Counted from the first letter of the stretch, positions 37,056 through 46,253 are shown. The stretch: DNA of 64,000 nucleotides from Niallia sp. FSL W8-0635 (GCF_038007965.1 NZ_JBBOYD010000001.1:2458501-2522500); one strand, 5' to 3'. Translations and numbers: made by a program. Notes: generated from the sequence alone by a model not told the origin.

Positions 37056-38195
37056 TTATTGCTGCGTTGCATCATTCTCTTCCCAGTATACCTTGCTGAA
37101 AATATCCGCAAATGCTTCAATGCTTCGATTTAATTCTGCTTGTGTATTGTCTATTCCACCTACTTCTAACAGAATTGCACGATCGGAGAAGTTTTGGTTA
37201 TATACTCCATTTCCTTGATCCTTTCCTTTTAAAAATACGCCTCTAGATATTCCTGGATATTTCTTTTTTAATTCTGCATGAAGTTTTTCTGCAAATTCCT
37301 GATTCTTTTCATAGCCTTTATTGGCATCACCGATAATAAATAACAATTTTGCATAGCTCTTGCCATCTATAGTAGCAGTCGTTGTCTCCTTTCTTGCGGA
37401 GTCACGATGAATATCGATTAAATAATTTAAATGTTTATTTTCACTGACTGCAGCTGCAACCACATCTTTGGACATCGCATAGGAAGATGCAAAACTCCAA
37501 CCTCTGTCTAATAATTTTTGATTAATATTTGTTTTATCTAATTGAACTCCAATTCCTTCATCTTTTAATAGACTAGACAATTTACTGCTCAATCCAACCA
37601 CATTTGCCCTTTCATCGGAACTAACTGCTTCGTTTTCATTAGCATTTTTCAAAAGTGGTAAATAAGCTTCTAAATTATGCGTATTATAAAGCAATACTGT
37701 TTTATTCTTAGGCTCTGCTACTGGCGCCTTATTCTCTGGTGGTTTTTCTTCTTTCTCTACTTTTTCCTCGTCCACTTCTTTTGGATTTTTCATTAGTTCT
37801 TCCGATGGTGTCGATTCAAATGGTAGAGTTGCAAGGCTTGTCCCTTCTTCTGCGACAACTATTTCGGTATGAAAAAAAGTTAAAGCAGGTAATTCTCTTC
37901 CTAACAGTGTTCGCGTGTCATCTAACCGAATATTGGTTGCAATTTGAAACAGAATATTCCCAAGTGAAAGTCCTTTCCCATCTGATTTTGGAAAAAGATG
38001 ATTCTCACTATGAAAAATCTCGGTGTAAATTTCTGTTGTATTCACTGACTTTAAAATACTTGCAACATTATCAGAAGTTAATTTGAAGGAAAAAATAGAG
38101 GTTGTTATTCCCCCAATAAGGATAAACATTAGGATGATTCCTAATATTGTTGTATTCAAATATTGGATTAATGTACGTGTTTTGGAGGTTTGCAT
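37056..38195 (-). CDS. spoIIP: Stage II sporulation protein P family peptidoglycan hydrolase
   Basis: A 379-residue SpoIIP-family protein. An N-terminal transmembrane segment (about 17-36) is followed by a long linker and the amidase domain. The zinc and catalytic residues are visible: His173 in YNTHNLEAYLP, His263 in IDIHRDSA and Glu344 in ILLEVGG. SpoIIP is an amidase and endopeptidase that acts with SpoIID and SpoIIM during engulfment. In B. subtilis the gene follows gpr; here it is isolated, so this may be a paralogue. The linker is rich in Glu, Pro and Lys. It starts at ATG after AAAGGGG. Confidence 0.85.
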   Translation of the reverse strand: MQTSKTRTLIQYLNTTILGIILMFILIGGITTSIFSFKLTSDNVASILKSVNTTEIYTEIFHSENHLFPKSDGKGLSLGNILFQIATNIRLDDTRTLLGRELPALTFFHTEIVVAEEGTSLATLPFESTPSEELMKNPKEVDEEKVEKEEKPPENKAPVAEPKNKTVLLYNTHNLEAYLPLLKNANENEAVSSDERANVVGLSSKLSSLLKDEGIGVQLDKTNINQKLLDRGWSFASSYAMSKDVVAAAVSENKHLNYLIDIHRDSARKETTTATIDGKSYAKLLFIIGDANKGYEKNQEFAEKLHAELKKKYPGISRGVFLKGKDQGNGVYNQNFSDRAILLEVGGIDNTQAELNRSIEAFADIFSKVYWEENDATQQ

Positions 38196-38390
38196 AATAG
38201 GTACATCCCCTTTCTCTATACAGGTATATGCCTTTCTACTAAAAAATAGTCTTGTAATCTATGAAATATTTGATAGGGAATTGTAATTATGTTAATGAAG
38301 GATTTAGAAGTTTTATTATTTTATTGGATGCGTAAAATTATATTATAGGAGTTAAATTATTATATTGGATATATAGGTATTTTTATATTA

Positions 38391-38436
38391 AAAGGTCACT
38401 ACATAAGAGAGATTTCCCAAAATGTAGTGACCTTTT
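38391..38436 (-). terminator. Intrinsic terminator of plsC-fabZ-like unit
   Basis: AAAGGTCACTACA (38391-38403) and TGTAGTGACCTTT (38423-38435) form a perfect 13-base stem, with A/T tracts on both sides, after the stop at 38459. Confidence 0.85.
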
Positions 38437-38458
38437 TTCCTATTACTTTATAATATAT

Positions 38459-38878
38459 TTACTGAAATGAAAAAAGAAATTCCGCTTCACATATCAATTC
38501 TCCAGCCACAGTAGCTTTTCCCTTTGCTTTCGCAAAGCTACTTTTCACCTTTTCTACCATGACTTCCATACATAGCTCATCACCAGGAAAAACAGGCTTT
38601 CTTATCCTTGAATGATTTATACCAGTTAAAAGGGCGAATTTATTATTATGCTTTTGTTCACTATGAATAGCTACTGCTGTAACTTGTGCAATCGCTTCAA
38701 TGATAAGAACGCCTGGCATAATTGGATTTTTTGGATTTTGACCAGTTGCAAATGTATCTTCCTTATTAATTTGCTTAACACCTACAGCCATTTTCCCTTC
38801 TTTTAACTCTAATATTTCATCTACTAGAGGCAGAGGATACCGACTGAGTATATCCTTCACTATCTGTAGATTCATCAT
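38459..38878 (-). CDS. FabZ-like hotdog protein lacking the catalytic histidine
   Basis: A 139-residue hotdog-fold protein of the FabZ type (3-hydroxyacyl-ACP dehydratase). The central helix block NPIMPGVLIIEAIAQVTAVA matches FabZ, including the catalytic Glu61. The residue that should be the catalytic His in the FxGHFPxxPxMPG motif is Gln47 here (FATGQNPKNPIMPG), and the N-terminal HRYPF reads SRYPL. It may therefore bind acyl-ACP without dehydrating it, or use different chemistry. Its ATG overlaps the plsC stop (ATGA), tying it to phospholipid acyl transfer. The housekeeping fabZ is presumably elsewhere. Confidence 0.75.
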   Translation of the reverse strand: MMNLQIVKDILSRYPLPLVDEILELKEGKMAVGVKQINKEDTFATGQNPKNPIMPGVLIIEAIAQVTAVAIHSEQKHNNKFALLTGINHSRIRKPVFPGDELCMEVMVEKVKSSFAKAKGKATVAGELICEAEFLFSFQ

Positions 38879-39480
38879 TTCTTTTCGCCTCTTTTATCTA
38901 ATTCATTTTGTAATTCTGCCATGACTTCACTCAATTCTCTTGTTATATCAGAAGGATCTTTCTTTGTGCCATCCTCATTTTTCAAGGATATGGGATCACC
39001 AAAAATGACATGAATTTTCTTACCACTCAATAGTCCTTTTAAATCCGTTGGTCCGCTATAAGCCGCTGGTACAAGTGGAACTCTTGCCAAATTAGCAATA
39101 GTAGCAGCACCTTTTTTCAAAGGCACATCCTCTGAAGATCTTGTGCCACTTGGAAAAATTCCAACTATCTTCTTTTCCTTTAGCAGTTTAACTGGCGTTT
39201 TAATACTGCTTGGACCAGGATTTTCTCTATCTACAGGAAAGGCATTAATACTATGGAGAAATTTAGCTGCTTGTGGTTTAGCAAATAACTCTTTCTTAGC
39301 CATAAAATGAATCTCATTTGGTAGTAATGATGTACCCAGAGCCACCACGTCAACCCATCCAATATGCGAACAGGAAACGACATATCCAGTATCCTTAGGT
39401 AATTTATCTTTATTTATTACCTTTGTTCTCCCAAACGTTTTTAATACTACATTTGCAAATCTACTCGTAAATGCATACAT
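38875..39480 (-). CDS. plsC: 1-acyl-glycerol-3-phosphate acyltransferase
   Basis: A 201-residue PlsC-family acyltransferase. The catalytic HX4D is His39-Asp44 in SHIGWVD. The glycerol-phosphate motif reads FPSGTRS (109-115), with Ser in place of the common Glu; Bacillus PlsC proteins carry this variant. It also has FPVDRENPGPSS. It adds the second acyl chain to make phosphatidic acid at the membrane. A site with the spacing of a FapR operator lies upstream, overlapping the predicted promoter. It starts at ATG after AAAGGAGAAAG and is translationally coupled to the FabZ-like gene. Confidence 0.88.
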   Translation of the reverse strand: MYAFTSRFANVVLKTFGRTKVINKDKLPKDTGYVVSCSHIGWVDVVALGTSLLPNEIHFMAKKELFAKPQAAKFLHSINAFPVDRENPGPSSIKTPVKLLKEKKIVGIFPSGTRSSEDVPLKKGAATIANLARVPLVPAAYSGPTDLKGLLSGKKIHVIFGDPISLKNEDGTKKDPSDITRELSEVMAELQNELDKRGEKK

Positions 39481-39780
39481 TTTTCTTTCTCCTTTATGTA
39501 CAAAATAACTTAATTTAATGTATGTGAACTTTCACTATATGTAAGATTTTTATAAAGACATAATCCTTTAACCAAAAAACAGTCGATTATTAAAACCATT
39601 ATAATAAAATAATATCATCTACTATTAGTAGCAGATACTATATTTTTTCACTACGTACTTATTATATCTCATTATTCCTAAAAAAAATAGTATCTATCCA
39701 CTACAAATAGGGACTATTCAAGTGATAAACGATTTATAAGGAAGCGTATTTCATGCTTTTTTTCTAAAAAAGAACATAAA
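39481..39780. other. Intergenic region with the plsC promoter
   Basis: No gene is seen. A minus-strand -10 TATAAT lies at 39598-39603. The FapR-like site lies just upstream of it. AGATACTAT (39633-39641) also finds an inverted copy at 39687-39695, a possible long-loop hairpin or second operator half. Confidence 0.5.
39624..39642 (-). promoter_or_regulatory. FapR-like operator upstream of plsC
   Basis: ATTAGTA-N5-TACTATA. The FapR consensus is TTAGTA-N5-TACTAA, and only the right-hand end deviates. It covers the expected -35 region upstream of the TATAAT at 39598-39603. FapR controls plsC and fab genes in Bacillus in response to malonyl-CoA. Confidence 0.6.
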
Positions 39781-39809
39781 AAAGAAGAAGGACTTCTACC
39801 TTCTTCTTT
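39781..39809 (-). terminator. Intrinsic terminator of glcR-ywpJ
   Basis: AAAGAAGAAGG (39781-39791) and CCTTCTTCTTT (39799-39809) form a perfect 11-base stem with a T-run on the minus strand. Confidence 0.8.
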
Positions 39810-39819
39810 TCAAGGGCTT

Positions 39820-40692
39820 TTATACAGCAATCGAAGACAAAACAAGTCGTTTGATTGTATTTGCCACACCATGCTGATCATTCGTTTCTGCAATTTCAAT
39901 CGAAGCATTTTTCACATCTTCTCTTGCATTTCCCATAGCAACTGGATATCCTACTTTTTCTAGCATCGACAGATCATTCATACTGTCACCCATTGCTACT
40001 ATATCTTTTAATGCAATCCCTAAATGATTGGCTAATTTTACGAGTGCATTGCCTTTCGAAGCATCTTTATGTTCAAATTCAAAATTATACGTACCAGATG
40101 TAACGAGTGTGATGGACTGATCGTTTCTGAAAGTTTCCCAGCCCGCGTCTAACTTCTGTTTATCAAAGGAAAATGCCAATATATTATATACATGAATAGC
40201 TGGATTTTCTATTTCCTTATAGCTGTCTATAAAGGAAAATCCAGTTTGCGAAAATTGAATAACTGCATGCTTCTCTAGTTCTGCTCTACTAATATCAGGA
40301 TTAGCTGTACACAGTCGGTCAAGCTCTATTTCAATTAATTGTCTTCCTCGTTGTGGGGAATACAAATAATCGTCACTGAATATCTCATAATAGTAATCTC
40401 TTTCTTCTAACCATTGGAGAAGCCTCATCGCTTTTGGTTTATCCATAGGTAGATGATCAAAACGATTACCCGCTGGATCATGAATCGTTGCTCCGTTCGC
40501 TGCAATTACCCATGTCTTTAAACCAGTATCTTTAAAAATTTCCATCACATCTGGATAGTTTCGGCCAGTTGCTATAATAACTTCTATCCCTCTTTCTTGT
40601 GCTATTTTCAAACTTTCGAGGTTTTCTGGGCTGATTTTACTTTCATGGTTTAAAAGAGTGCCATCTAAATCCGTCACGATACATGTAATCAT
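39820..40692 (-). CDS. ywpJ: Cof-type HAD phosphatase
   Basis: A 290-residue HAD-superfamily type IIB phosphatase. Motif I is VTDLDGTLLN (catalytic Asp pair), motif II is IIATGR, motif III Lys lies before AMGDSMNDLSML (motif IV). It dephosphorylates small sugar or nucleotide phosphates in the cytosol. Its ATG overlaps the stop of the glcR-like regulator, and the same two-gene order (ywpI/glcR then ywpJ) exists in B. subtilis. Confidence 0.85.
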   Translation of the reverse strand: MITCIVTDLDGTLLNHESKISPENLESLKIAQERGIEVIIATGRNYPDVMEIFKDTGLKTWVIAANGATIHDPAGNRFDHLPMDKPKAMRLLQWLEERDYYYEIFSDDYLYSPQRGRQLIEIELDRLCTANPDISRAELEKHAVIQFSQTGFSFIDSYKEIENPAIHVYNILAFSFDKQKLDAGWETFRNDQSITLVTSGTYNFEFEHKDASKGNALVKLANHLGIALKDIVAMGDSMNDLSMLEKVGYPVAMGNAREDVKNASIEIAETNDQHGVANTIKRLVLSSIAV

Positions 40693-41462
40693 TCTTCTCC
40701 ATCCTTTCTATTTGCCACTATTAATTCCACATTATTTTCATTTAATAATTGAATAAACGATTCTTCTGGTTCTTTATCTGTAATAAAGAGATCAATATCG
40801 GAAAGCTCAGCAAATTGATAAAAATCGGTAATGCCAATTTTGCTATTATCTCCTACTACAATCACTTGTTTTGCTTGTTGCATCATTTTCTTTTTTACTG
40901 CCCCATCTTCTTCATCTACGATTGTTAGTCCTTTTTCGGAAATTCCAACAATCCCAATAAAAACTTTGTCTACATAATATTTATCCAATCGTTGAATAAC
41001 AGAGTTACCATATAAATAGCGATGTTCTTTCTGCATTACTCCACCTAATAAGTGAATTTTTGGCAATTGTTTATCAGATAGAATATCAGCCAAATTAATA
41101 GAGTTTGTAATAATAGTACATTCTTGATTAATAAAATTTCCCATTGCTTGAACAGTGGTAGAGGCATCCAAAATAATATGATCATTCTCCCGAACAAAAG
41201 ATGCAGCTAGTTTACCAATCGCTTTTTTTTCTTCTGAAACAGCTTTTAATCGATTATGGTAATTATCAACTTTCCGATGAATTTTCGGTAATAACGCACC
41301 GCCTCTTGTTCGAATAATCGCCTGCTCTTCTTCTAGCTTCACTAAATCTCGCCTAGCTGTATCCCGTGACACGTGAAACAGCGTACAAATTTCATCCACT
41401 GTTATTTTTTGATGCTTATTTAAGTAACTGACAATGTCTACTAATCTTTGCTCTTGTGCCAT
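40689..41462 (-). CDS. glcR: DeoR-family repressor GlcR
   Basis: A 257-residue DeoR regulator. The winged helix is EICTLFHVSRDTARRDLVKLEEEQAIIRTRGGALLP, spanning about residues 23-58. The effector domain has VILDASTTVQA-type ILDASTTVQAMG, TNSINLADILSD and VVDEEDGAVKKKM-like blocks that match B. subtilis GlcR (YwpI). It overlaps the ywpJ-type phosphatase gene. The start is the ATG after TGGGGGAT; a TTG four codons upstream is an alternative. GlcR has been linked to glucose and sugar-phosphate control. Confidence 0.85.
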   Translation of the reverse strand: MAQEQRLVDIVSYLNKHQKITVDEICTLFHVSRDTARRDLVKLEEEQAIIRTRGGALLPKIHRKVDNYHNRLKAVSEEKKAIGKLAASFVRENDHIILDASTTVQAMGNFINQECTIITNSINLADILSDKQLPKIHLLGGVMQKEHRYLYGNSVIQRLDKYYVDKVFIGIVGISEKGLTIVDEEDGAVKKKMMQQAKQVIVVGDNSKIGITDFYQFAELSDIDLFITDKEPEESFIQLLNENNVELIVANRKDGEE

Positions 41463-41568
41463 ATGATCCCCCAAAGTTCCATTCTTCTCTTTAATAATAA
41501 GTCATTCACTTAAATATTTCCACTATAATAAGTAAATTATAAGTAAAATAATTATTAACACTTAAAAA

Positions 41569-41606
41569 AATACGCAAATGAAAGCATTAGCTTCTATTTG
41601 CGTATT
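41569..41606 (-). terminator. Intrinsic terminator of the alpha/beta hydrolase gene
   Basis: AATACGCAAAT (41569-41579) and ATTTGCGTATT (41596-41606) pair perfectly, with T-runs on both sides, right after the stop at 41613. Confidence 0.85.
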
Positions 41607-41612
41607 TTTTAC

Positions 41613-42380
41613 TTAATTCCTTTCTAACCATTGAATTGTCCCATTTATTAATTCATTAAACTGACTAGCGGATGAAAAAGTATGTTTGCCATTTTCAATA
41701 AGTAATCCTTCAACCGTCCCCATTTCACGTTGTAAATACTTATTTTTGTAATCATTCATATAGTGATAGGGGATATCCTGATCTGCAGAACCATGTGCTA
41801 ATAGGACGTCTCCAGAAAAAGAGTTGCAGGTTTCTAACGGATGATATTCTGATAATGATTCAAAATATGTTTGATAAAAGGAATAACCATTAAAATCAAC
41901 CACTTCTTTTTCTGCTAATTCCCTCAGCCTCTCCTCTCCAAATATTCGTTTAATATCAAATGCTGGATTTCCGACAGCAGCCCATTGAATTAGACGGCTA
42001 ACTCGCATGTCATTAATGGCTGTTAATAATGCGACAGCTCCACCAAGACTATGTCCCAATAAAATAAGTTCTTTTATCGGAAGCTCATTATACGCAAATT
42101 TTATGATTGCTTCTGTTTGTTCGATTAAATCAGACAACCGATTACTACCATATTCACCACTAGATTCTCCACACCCTTTATAATCAAAACGAATCACCAA
42201 GTAACCTTTTTCCGTAAGTAGATTACTTGTTTTAACAAATAATCTGTCTACTCCTACTCTACTACCAATTAATCCATGACATATAATCACAGTCTTATAT
42301 TCATCATAGGTTTCTTTAGGATAATCAATAGAAAGTACGATATGTTCATCCTTCCATTTAATCGTGTTCACCTTTGTCAT
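41613..42380 (-). CDS. Alpha/beta hydrolase
   Basis: A 255-residue cytosolic serine hydrolase with the oxyanion strand VIICHGLIGSR, the RFDYKGCGESSG loop, the nucleophile elbow GHSLGG, the acid in LLAHGSADQDIP and a C-terminal GKHTFS histidine. It belongs to the group of serine aminopeptidase S33/acylglycerol lipase-like esterases (as cinnamoyl esterases). The substrate cannot be stated. It starts at ATG after AGGGGGAACGG and diverges from the PHP phosphatase gene. Confidence 0.85.
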   Translation of the reverse strand: MTKVNTIKWKDEHIVLSIDYPKETYDEYKTVIICHGLIGSRVGVDRLFVKTSNLLTEKGYLVIRFDYKGCGESSGEYGSNRLSDLIEQTEAIIKFAYNELPIKELILLGHSLGGAVALLTAINDMRVSRLIQWAAVGNPAFDIKRIFGEERLRELAEKEVVDFNGYSFYQTYFESLSEYHPLETCNSFSGDVLLAHGSADQDIPYHYMNDYKNKYLQREMGTVEGLLIENGKHTFSSASQFNELINGTIQWLERN

Positions 42381-42604
42381 TTCCGTTCCCCCTAATTACC
42401 ATTTATAATTATTTATTATATATTATTCCTACCTGTTTAGTAAGTTTAAAACGTTAATTTTCTGAATTCTTTTTCACTTAATTCACAAAGCCTTCCTTTT
42501 TTTACTTTCATTCCAGTTAGAAAAAGCATATAATTTCACATACCAATCAGGTAAAATAGAATAGATGCGTTCCATCAAAAATGATCTACATAAAGGAGAT
42601 TCCT

Positions 42605-43396
42605 ATGTATTATATTGATTATCATCACCATTCCAATCATTCATTTGATTCGAAAGCGGTAATGATGGAAATTTGCCAAGAAGCACTAAATAAAGGGATA
42701 AAGGAGATTTGTTTTACAGAGCATTTTTCCGTTAATCCAGAAGCACCAACTTATGGTCATATGATTTGGAAAGAGTACCTTTCAGATATCCAAAAATGCC
42801 AGACTACATATGAAAATCAACTTGTTATAAAGGTAGGGGTTGAATTATGCGAGCCACATTTAATGCGAGAACAGTATAAAGCGGCATTATCCTCCATTCC
42901 ATTTGACTACATACTTGGCTCTGTTCATAATCTTTCTGGCTTTACCCTTAGAAAATACATGCATGCACACCCAGAAAGAGATATTTATCTCGATTATTTT
43001 AAAGAGATGCATGCATTAGTTTCCTATGCAGATATTGACGTACTTGCACATTTTGATTTAATGAAAAGATATGCGCATACTACAAGAGGAATTTATCACT
43101 TTCCAGACTATCAAGATATCATAACTTCCATCTTACAGATAGCAATTAATAGAGGAATTGGATTAGAAATCAACACTTCTGGTTGGCGTACAAGTCTAAA
43201 TGAATCCTTGCCTTCTATAGAGGTTTTAAAGCTTTATCGTGAATTGGGTGGGGAGCTACTAACGATTGGATCAGATTCCCATAAAAAAGAAGATGTTGGA
43301 GTAGGTTTTACACAAGCTATTAATATAGCAAAAGAAGCAGGTTTCAATGCTTATTATACATTTGAAAAAAGAAAACCAATTCGCATTCCTATGTAA
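42605..43396 (+). CDS. Histidinol-phosphatase (PHP family, HisJ/HisK type)
   Basis: A 263-residue PHP-domain metallophosphatase. Metal-binding pieces are DYHHHSNHSFDS at the N-terminus, FTEHFS, GSVHN, DVLAHFDLMKRY and the C-terminal TIGSDSHKKEDVG. This order is typical of HisJ-type histidinol-phosphate phosphatases, the penultimate step of histidine synthesis. No his operon is next to it, so another phosphoester substrate remains possible. The start is the ATG after AAAGGAGAT, which drops eight upstream codons. Confidence 0.85.
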   Translation: MYYIDYHHHSNHSFDSKAVMMEICQEALNKGIKEICFTEHFSVNPEAPTYGHMIWKEYLSDIQKCQTTYENQLVIKVGVELCEPHLMREQYKAALSSIPFDYILGSVHNLSGFTLRKYMHAHPERDIYLDYFKEMHALVSYADIDVLAHFDLMKRYAHTTRGIYHFPDYQDIITSILQIAINRGIGLEINTSGWRTSLNESLPSIEVLKLYRELGGELLTIGSDSHKKEDVGVGFTQAINIAKEAGFNAYYTFEKRKPIRIPM

Positions 43397-43413
43397 ATGT
43401 AATGGAAAATTAT

Positions 43414-43463
43414 TTTGTATAAGAAAAGTGTCCAAAATTTTTTGGACACTTTTCTTATACAAA
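43414..43463. terminator. Strong bidirectional terminator
   Basis: Perfect 24-base arms, 43414-43437 and 43440-43463, with the core AAAGTGTCC/GGACACTTT. They lie between the convergent PHP phosphatase and manA genes. This is one of the strongest hairpins in the window. Confidence 0.9.
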
Positions 43464-43475
43464 TTTGTCTTTCTA

Positions 43476-44420
43476 TTAGATATAAGAAACAATAAGTTCT
43501 GCTTTTCCATTTAATTCAAAGGTACCGAATTTATTTGGCAACAAGAAATGATCGCCTTTTTTGAAAGCAAAATCTTTCCCATCCTTTTTAAGAGAACCAT
43601 CTCCCTCAATTACACTGCATAATAAGAAGGCTTGATCTTGCTCTCTTGTTTCGTTTCCATCTAACGCCCATTTTTCCACTGTAAAATAGTCGCATGAAAC
43701 AAAATTCGTAATCTCCATATTTCCTTGCTTTTCAACAGATGGAGAAGTCGCTGCTAATTGATGAGGAACAGTCGTAACATTGATTGATTGCTCAATATGT
43801 AGCTCCCTTGTATTCCCTTCACTATCTTTACGATCATAATCATATACACGATAAGTTGTATCGGAATTTTGTTGGGTTTCAAGAATAATGATGCCTTCTC
43901 CAATTGCGTGAATCGTTCCACTTGGTACAAAGAAGAAATCGCCTTTCTTTACAGGAACTTTGTTTAATAACTCATCCCATTTATTTTCAGCTATCATCTC
44001 AGCTAACTCTTCTTTCGAATTAGCGTGATGACCAAAAATAATTTCAGCTCCAGCTTTACAATCAATAATATACCAGCACTCTGTTTTTCCCAGCTCTCCA
44101 TTTTCATGAACCTTTGCATAATCATCATTTGGATGAACCTGTACAGATAAGTCCTGATTTGCATCTAATATTTTTGTTAATAAAGGAAAACGATTGCCTT
44201 CCATATTTCCAAAAAGCTCACGATGATTTTCCCATAACGCTTCTAAATTTTTCCCTGCTAATGGGCCGTTCTTAACCATGCTTTGTCCATGTGGATGTGC
44301 GGAAAATGCCCAACACTCTCCTGTTGTTTCACTTGGTATTTCATAACCAAAGCTACGCAATGCTGTACCGCCCCAAATTCTATCTTTAAATACTGGTTTA
44401 AAAAATAATGGCTCATTCAT
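43476..44420 (-). CDS. manA: Mannose-6-phosphate isomerase, class I
   Basis: A 314-residue type I phosphomannose isomerase, the length of Bacillus ManA. Cupin and zinc-site blocks are LSVQVHPNDDYAKVHE, GKTECWYII and VPSGTIHAIGEGI. It interconverts mannose-6-phosphate and fructose-6-phosphate in the cytosol. No mannose PTS genes are adjacent, so it may serve mannose-derived polysaccharide synthesis or general salvage. It starts at ATG downstream of AAGGAG. Confidence 0.92.
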   Translation of the reverse strand: MNEPLFFKPVFKDRIWGGTALRSFGYEIPSETTGECWAFSAHPHGQSMVKNGPLAGKNLEALWENHRELFGNMEGNRFPLLTKILDANQDLSVQVHPNDDYAKVHENGELGKTECWYIIDCKAGAEIIFGHHANSKEELAEMIAENKWDELLNKVPVKKGDFFFVPSGTIHAIGEGIIILETQQNSDTTYRVYDYDRKDSEGNTRELHIEQSINVTTVPHQLAATSPSVEKQGNMEITNFVSCDYFTVEKWALDGNETREQDQAFLLCSVIEGDGSLKKDGKDFAFKKGDHFLLPNKFGTFELNGKAELIVSYI

Positions 44421-44548
44421 TCGATTATGGAACTCCTTCTTTACAATATTTACAAGACTATTCTACCATATTCTTAGGAAGAACGGCTTTGATTTTCAAA
44501 AATAGAAAATGAATAGAATTTTCTCCCATGTAAATTTAATTATTTCTC

Positions 44549-44600
44549 AAAAAAAGATTCTCCTTAGAAACAGTAGTTTCTATAAGGAGAATCTTTTTTT
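44549..44600 (-). terminator. Intrinsic terminator of marR-MFS
   Basis: AGATTCTCCTTA and TAAGGAGAATCT arms, extended by GAAAC/GTTTC, are flanked by long A and T tracts. The hairpin abuts the MFS stop. Confidence 0.85.
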
Positions 44601-45822
44601 AAGCACCCGTATTTAATTGTTCTTTCTTTGTTACTATCGTTTCTTTTCTAATCGTTTTACCATGTAAATAGTAATAAACAGCAATTCCAATTAAAATATA
44701 AATACTACTAAAAGTATAAAAGGCGTTTAGGCCAATGGCATCTCCAATAATCCCAACTATATACGAACCGAAGCCAATCCCGATATCAAAAATAGATAAG
44801 AATGTTGCCGTTGCAAGCCCTCTTCTATGTGGTGCTGCTTTTTGAATGGCAATTGTTTGAAGACATGGAAACATCGATCCATATCCTAAACCAATTAATG
44901 CAGCGGAAAGTAAAAACATCCATTCAGAATCAGCCAGTCCAAGCAAAATCATTCCACCAGAGAATAAAATGATACAAGGATAAACAATTTTATTTGCTCC
45001 ATAGCGATCAAACCATTTTCCAGCAAATGGTCTTGCCATTAACATAAAGATTGCATATACAACAAAGAAATAACCAGAAACACTAATAAAGCCTTTATTC
45101 TCTGCATAAACAGATACAAAGGAAAGAATCGACGAATATACAATTCCAAACATTGCCGCAACTACACTAATTTTCACTGCGGTATTTTCAATAATTTGAT
45201 TGAACTGAAAACCTTTCTTCTCCGTACGCTCTATTTCAACCTTTTCCATGTCTGCTTCCGATTCCATTTTCATAAATCCACCTGTTAGAACCGCGAAAAA
45301 TGCAAATATAACTGCTAGTATAAATAGAGTGGAAGTTCCCCAAGAATTAATAGCTTGAAGGCCAATAAATGGACCAATTACCATGGCTAAATTCATACTC
45401 ATTGAATAATACCCCATGCCTTCTCCTCTTCTAGAGCTTGGCAGAATGTCGGCAACAATTGTTCCTGTAGCTGTTGTTGCCATCCCAAATCCAATTCCGT
45501 GTAAAGCACGAACAATAAGTAAACCCGTTAGAGAATCAGTAAATAAGTAAAAAATAGACGCAACTAGGAAGATAAGTAAAGATGTTAGGAAAATTGCCCT
45601 TTTCCCAATCTTTTGCATTAAATTACCGGCGACAGGTCTTATAAGAATAGCTGTAATAATGAAAACAGTAACAATTAAACCTGCTGTAGACTGCTTTCCA
45701 TTTAATTCACGTATTGCATAAATTGGTAATGAAACTAATAAAAAATAAAACGTCATAAATAAAAAAAAGTTACTTACCCATATTTGGATAAATCCCTTTG
45801 TCCATAATGCTTCTTTATTCAC
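44599..45822 (-). CDS. MFS transporter
   Basis: A 407-residue major facilitator of 12 segments with GNLMQKIGKRAIFL at loop 2-3 and RALHGIGFGMATTATGTI in segment 4, typical of multidrug-type transporters such as B. subtilis YwoG/YfmO. It starts at a GTG overlapping the marR TGA (GTGA) after GGAGG, so the two are translationally coupled. The exported compound is unknown. Confidence 0.85.
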   Translation of the reverse strand: MNKEALWTKGFIQIWVSNFFLFMTFYFLLVSLPIYAIRELNGKQSTAGLIVTVFIITAILIRPVAGNLMQKIGKRAIFLTSLLIFLVASIFYLFTDSLTGLLIVRALHGIGFGMATTATGTIVADILPSSRRGEGMGYYSMSMNLAMVIGPFIGLQAINSWGTSTLFILAVIFAFFAVLTGGFMKMESEADMEKVEIERTEKKGFQFNQIIENTAVKISVVAAMFGIVYSSILSFVSVYAENKGFISVSGYFFVVYAIFMLMARPFAGKWFDRYGANKIVYPCIILFSGGMILLGLADSEWMFLLSAALIGLGYGSMFPCLQTIAIQKAAPHRRGLATATFLSIFDIGIGFGSYIVGIIGDAIGLNAFYTFSSIYILIGIAVYYYLHGKTIRKETIVTKKEQLNTGA

Positions 45823-46253
45823 TTATTTTCCTCCTTGATTGCTAATGAATGGGACCATCCAGAAGTGATTTGATGTAAATACTCCCATGATTCAGCTGGT
45901 AATTGTGCAAGCAAGCCCTTGTTTGCTTGTAACACAGCCTCTTCCCATTTTGCGTATTCGTTTAATGCTAAATCTGTTAGAAACACTTTATTTGTGCGTC
46001 TGTCTTCTCCTTTCACTTGGAGAACATAATTTTTTTCCACGAGCTTTTTAACTGTACGAGTAACAGGAGGAGCTTCAATTGATAAATACTCTGCAATTTC
46101 TTTTTGAGCAAGTGGACCATTCTCTTTTAATACAAATAAAATTGCCCATTCTGAACTATAAATATCAAATGGCTCTAATGCTATATTTAATTCCTTCGTA
46201 AATTGTCGAGCAAGCTGTTGGATAGAATGGAATAAGTCATGAGTCTTGTTCAT
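45819..46253 (-). CDS. MarR-family transcriptional regulator
   Basis: A 144-residue MarR protein: LKENGPLAQKEIAEYLSIEAPPVTRTVKKL is the helix-turn-helix region (about residues 44-73), followed by the wing QVKGEDRRTNKVFLT. The start is the ATG after GGAGA. It is the first gene of the marR-MFS operon. A 12-base palindrome (46278-46289), 25 bases upstream of the start, is the likely autoregulatory operator. Confidence 0.88.
   Translation of the reverse strand: MNKTHDLFHSIQQLARQFTKELNIALEPFDIYSSEWAILFVLKENGPLAQKEIAEYLSIEAPPVTRTVKKLVEKNYVLQVKGEDRRTNKVFLTDLALNEYAKWEEAVLQANKGLLAQLPAESWEYLHQITSGWSHSLAIKEENK

Noticed and set aside
42455-42469. CodY-like AATTTTCTGAATTCT between the alpha/beta hydrolase and the PHP phosphatase genes
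   Set aside because: Three mismatches to AATTTTCWGAAAATT, which is expected by chance in AT-rich intergenic DNA.
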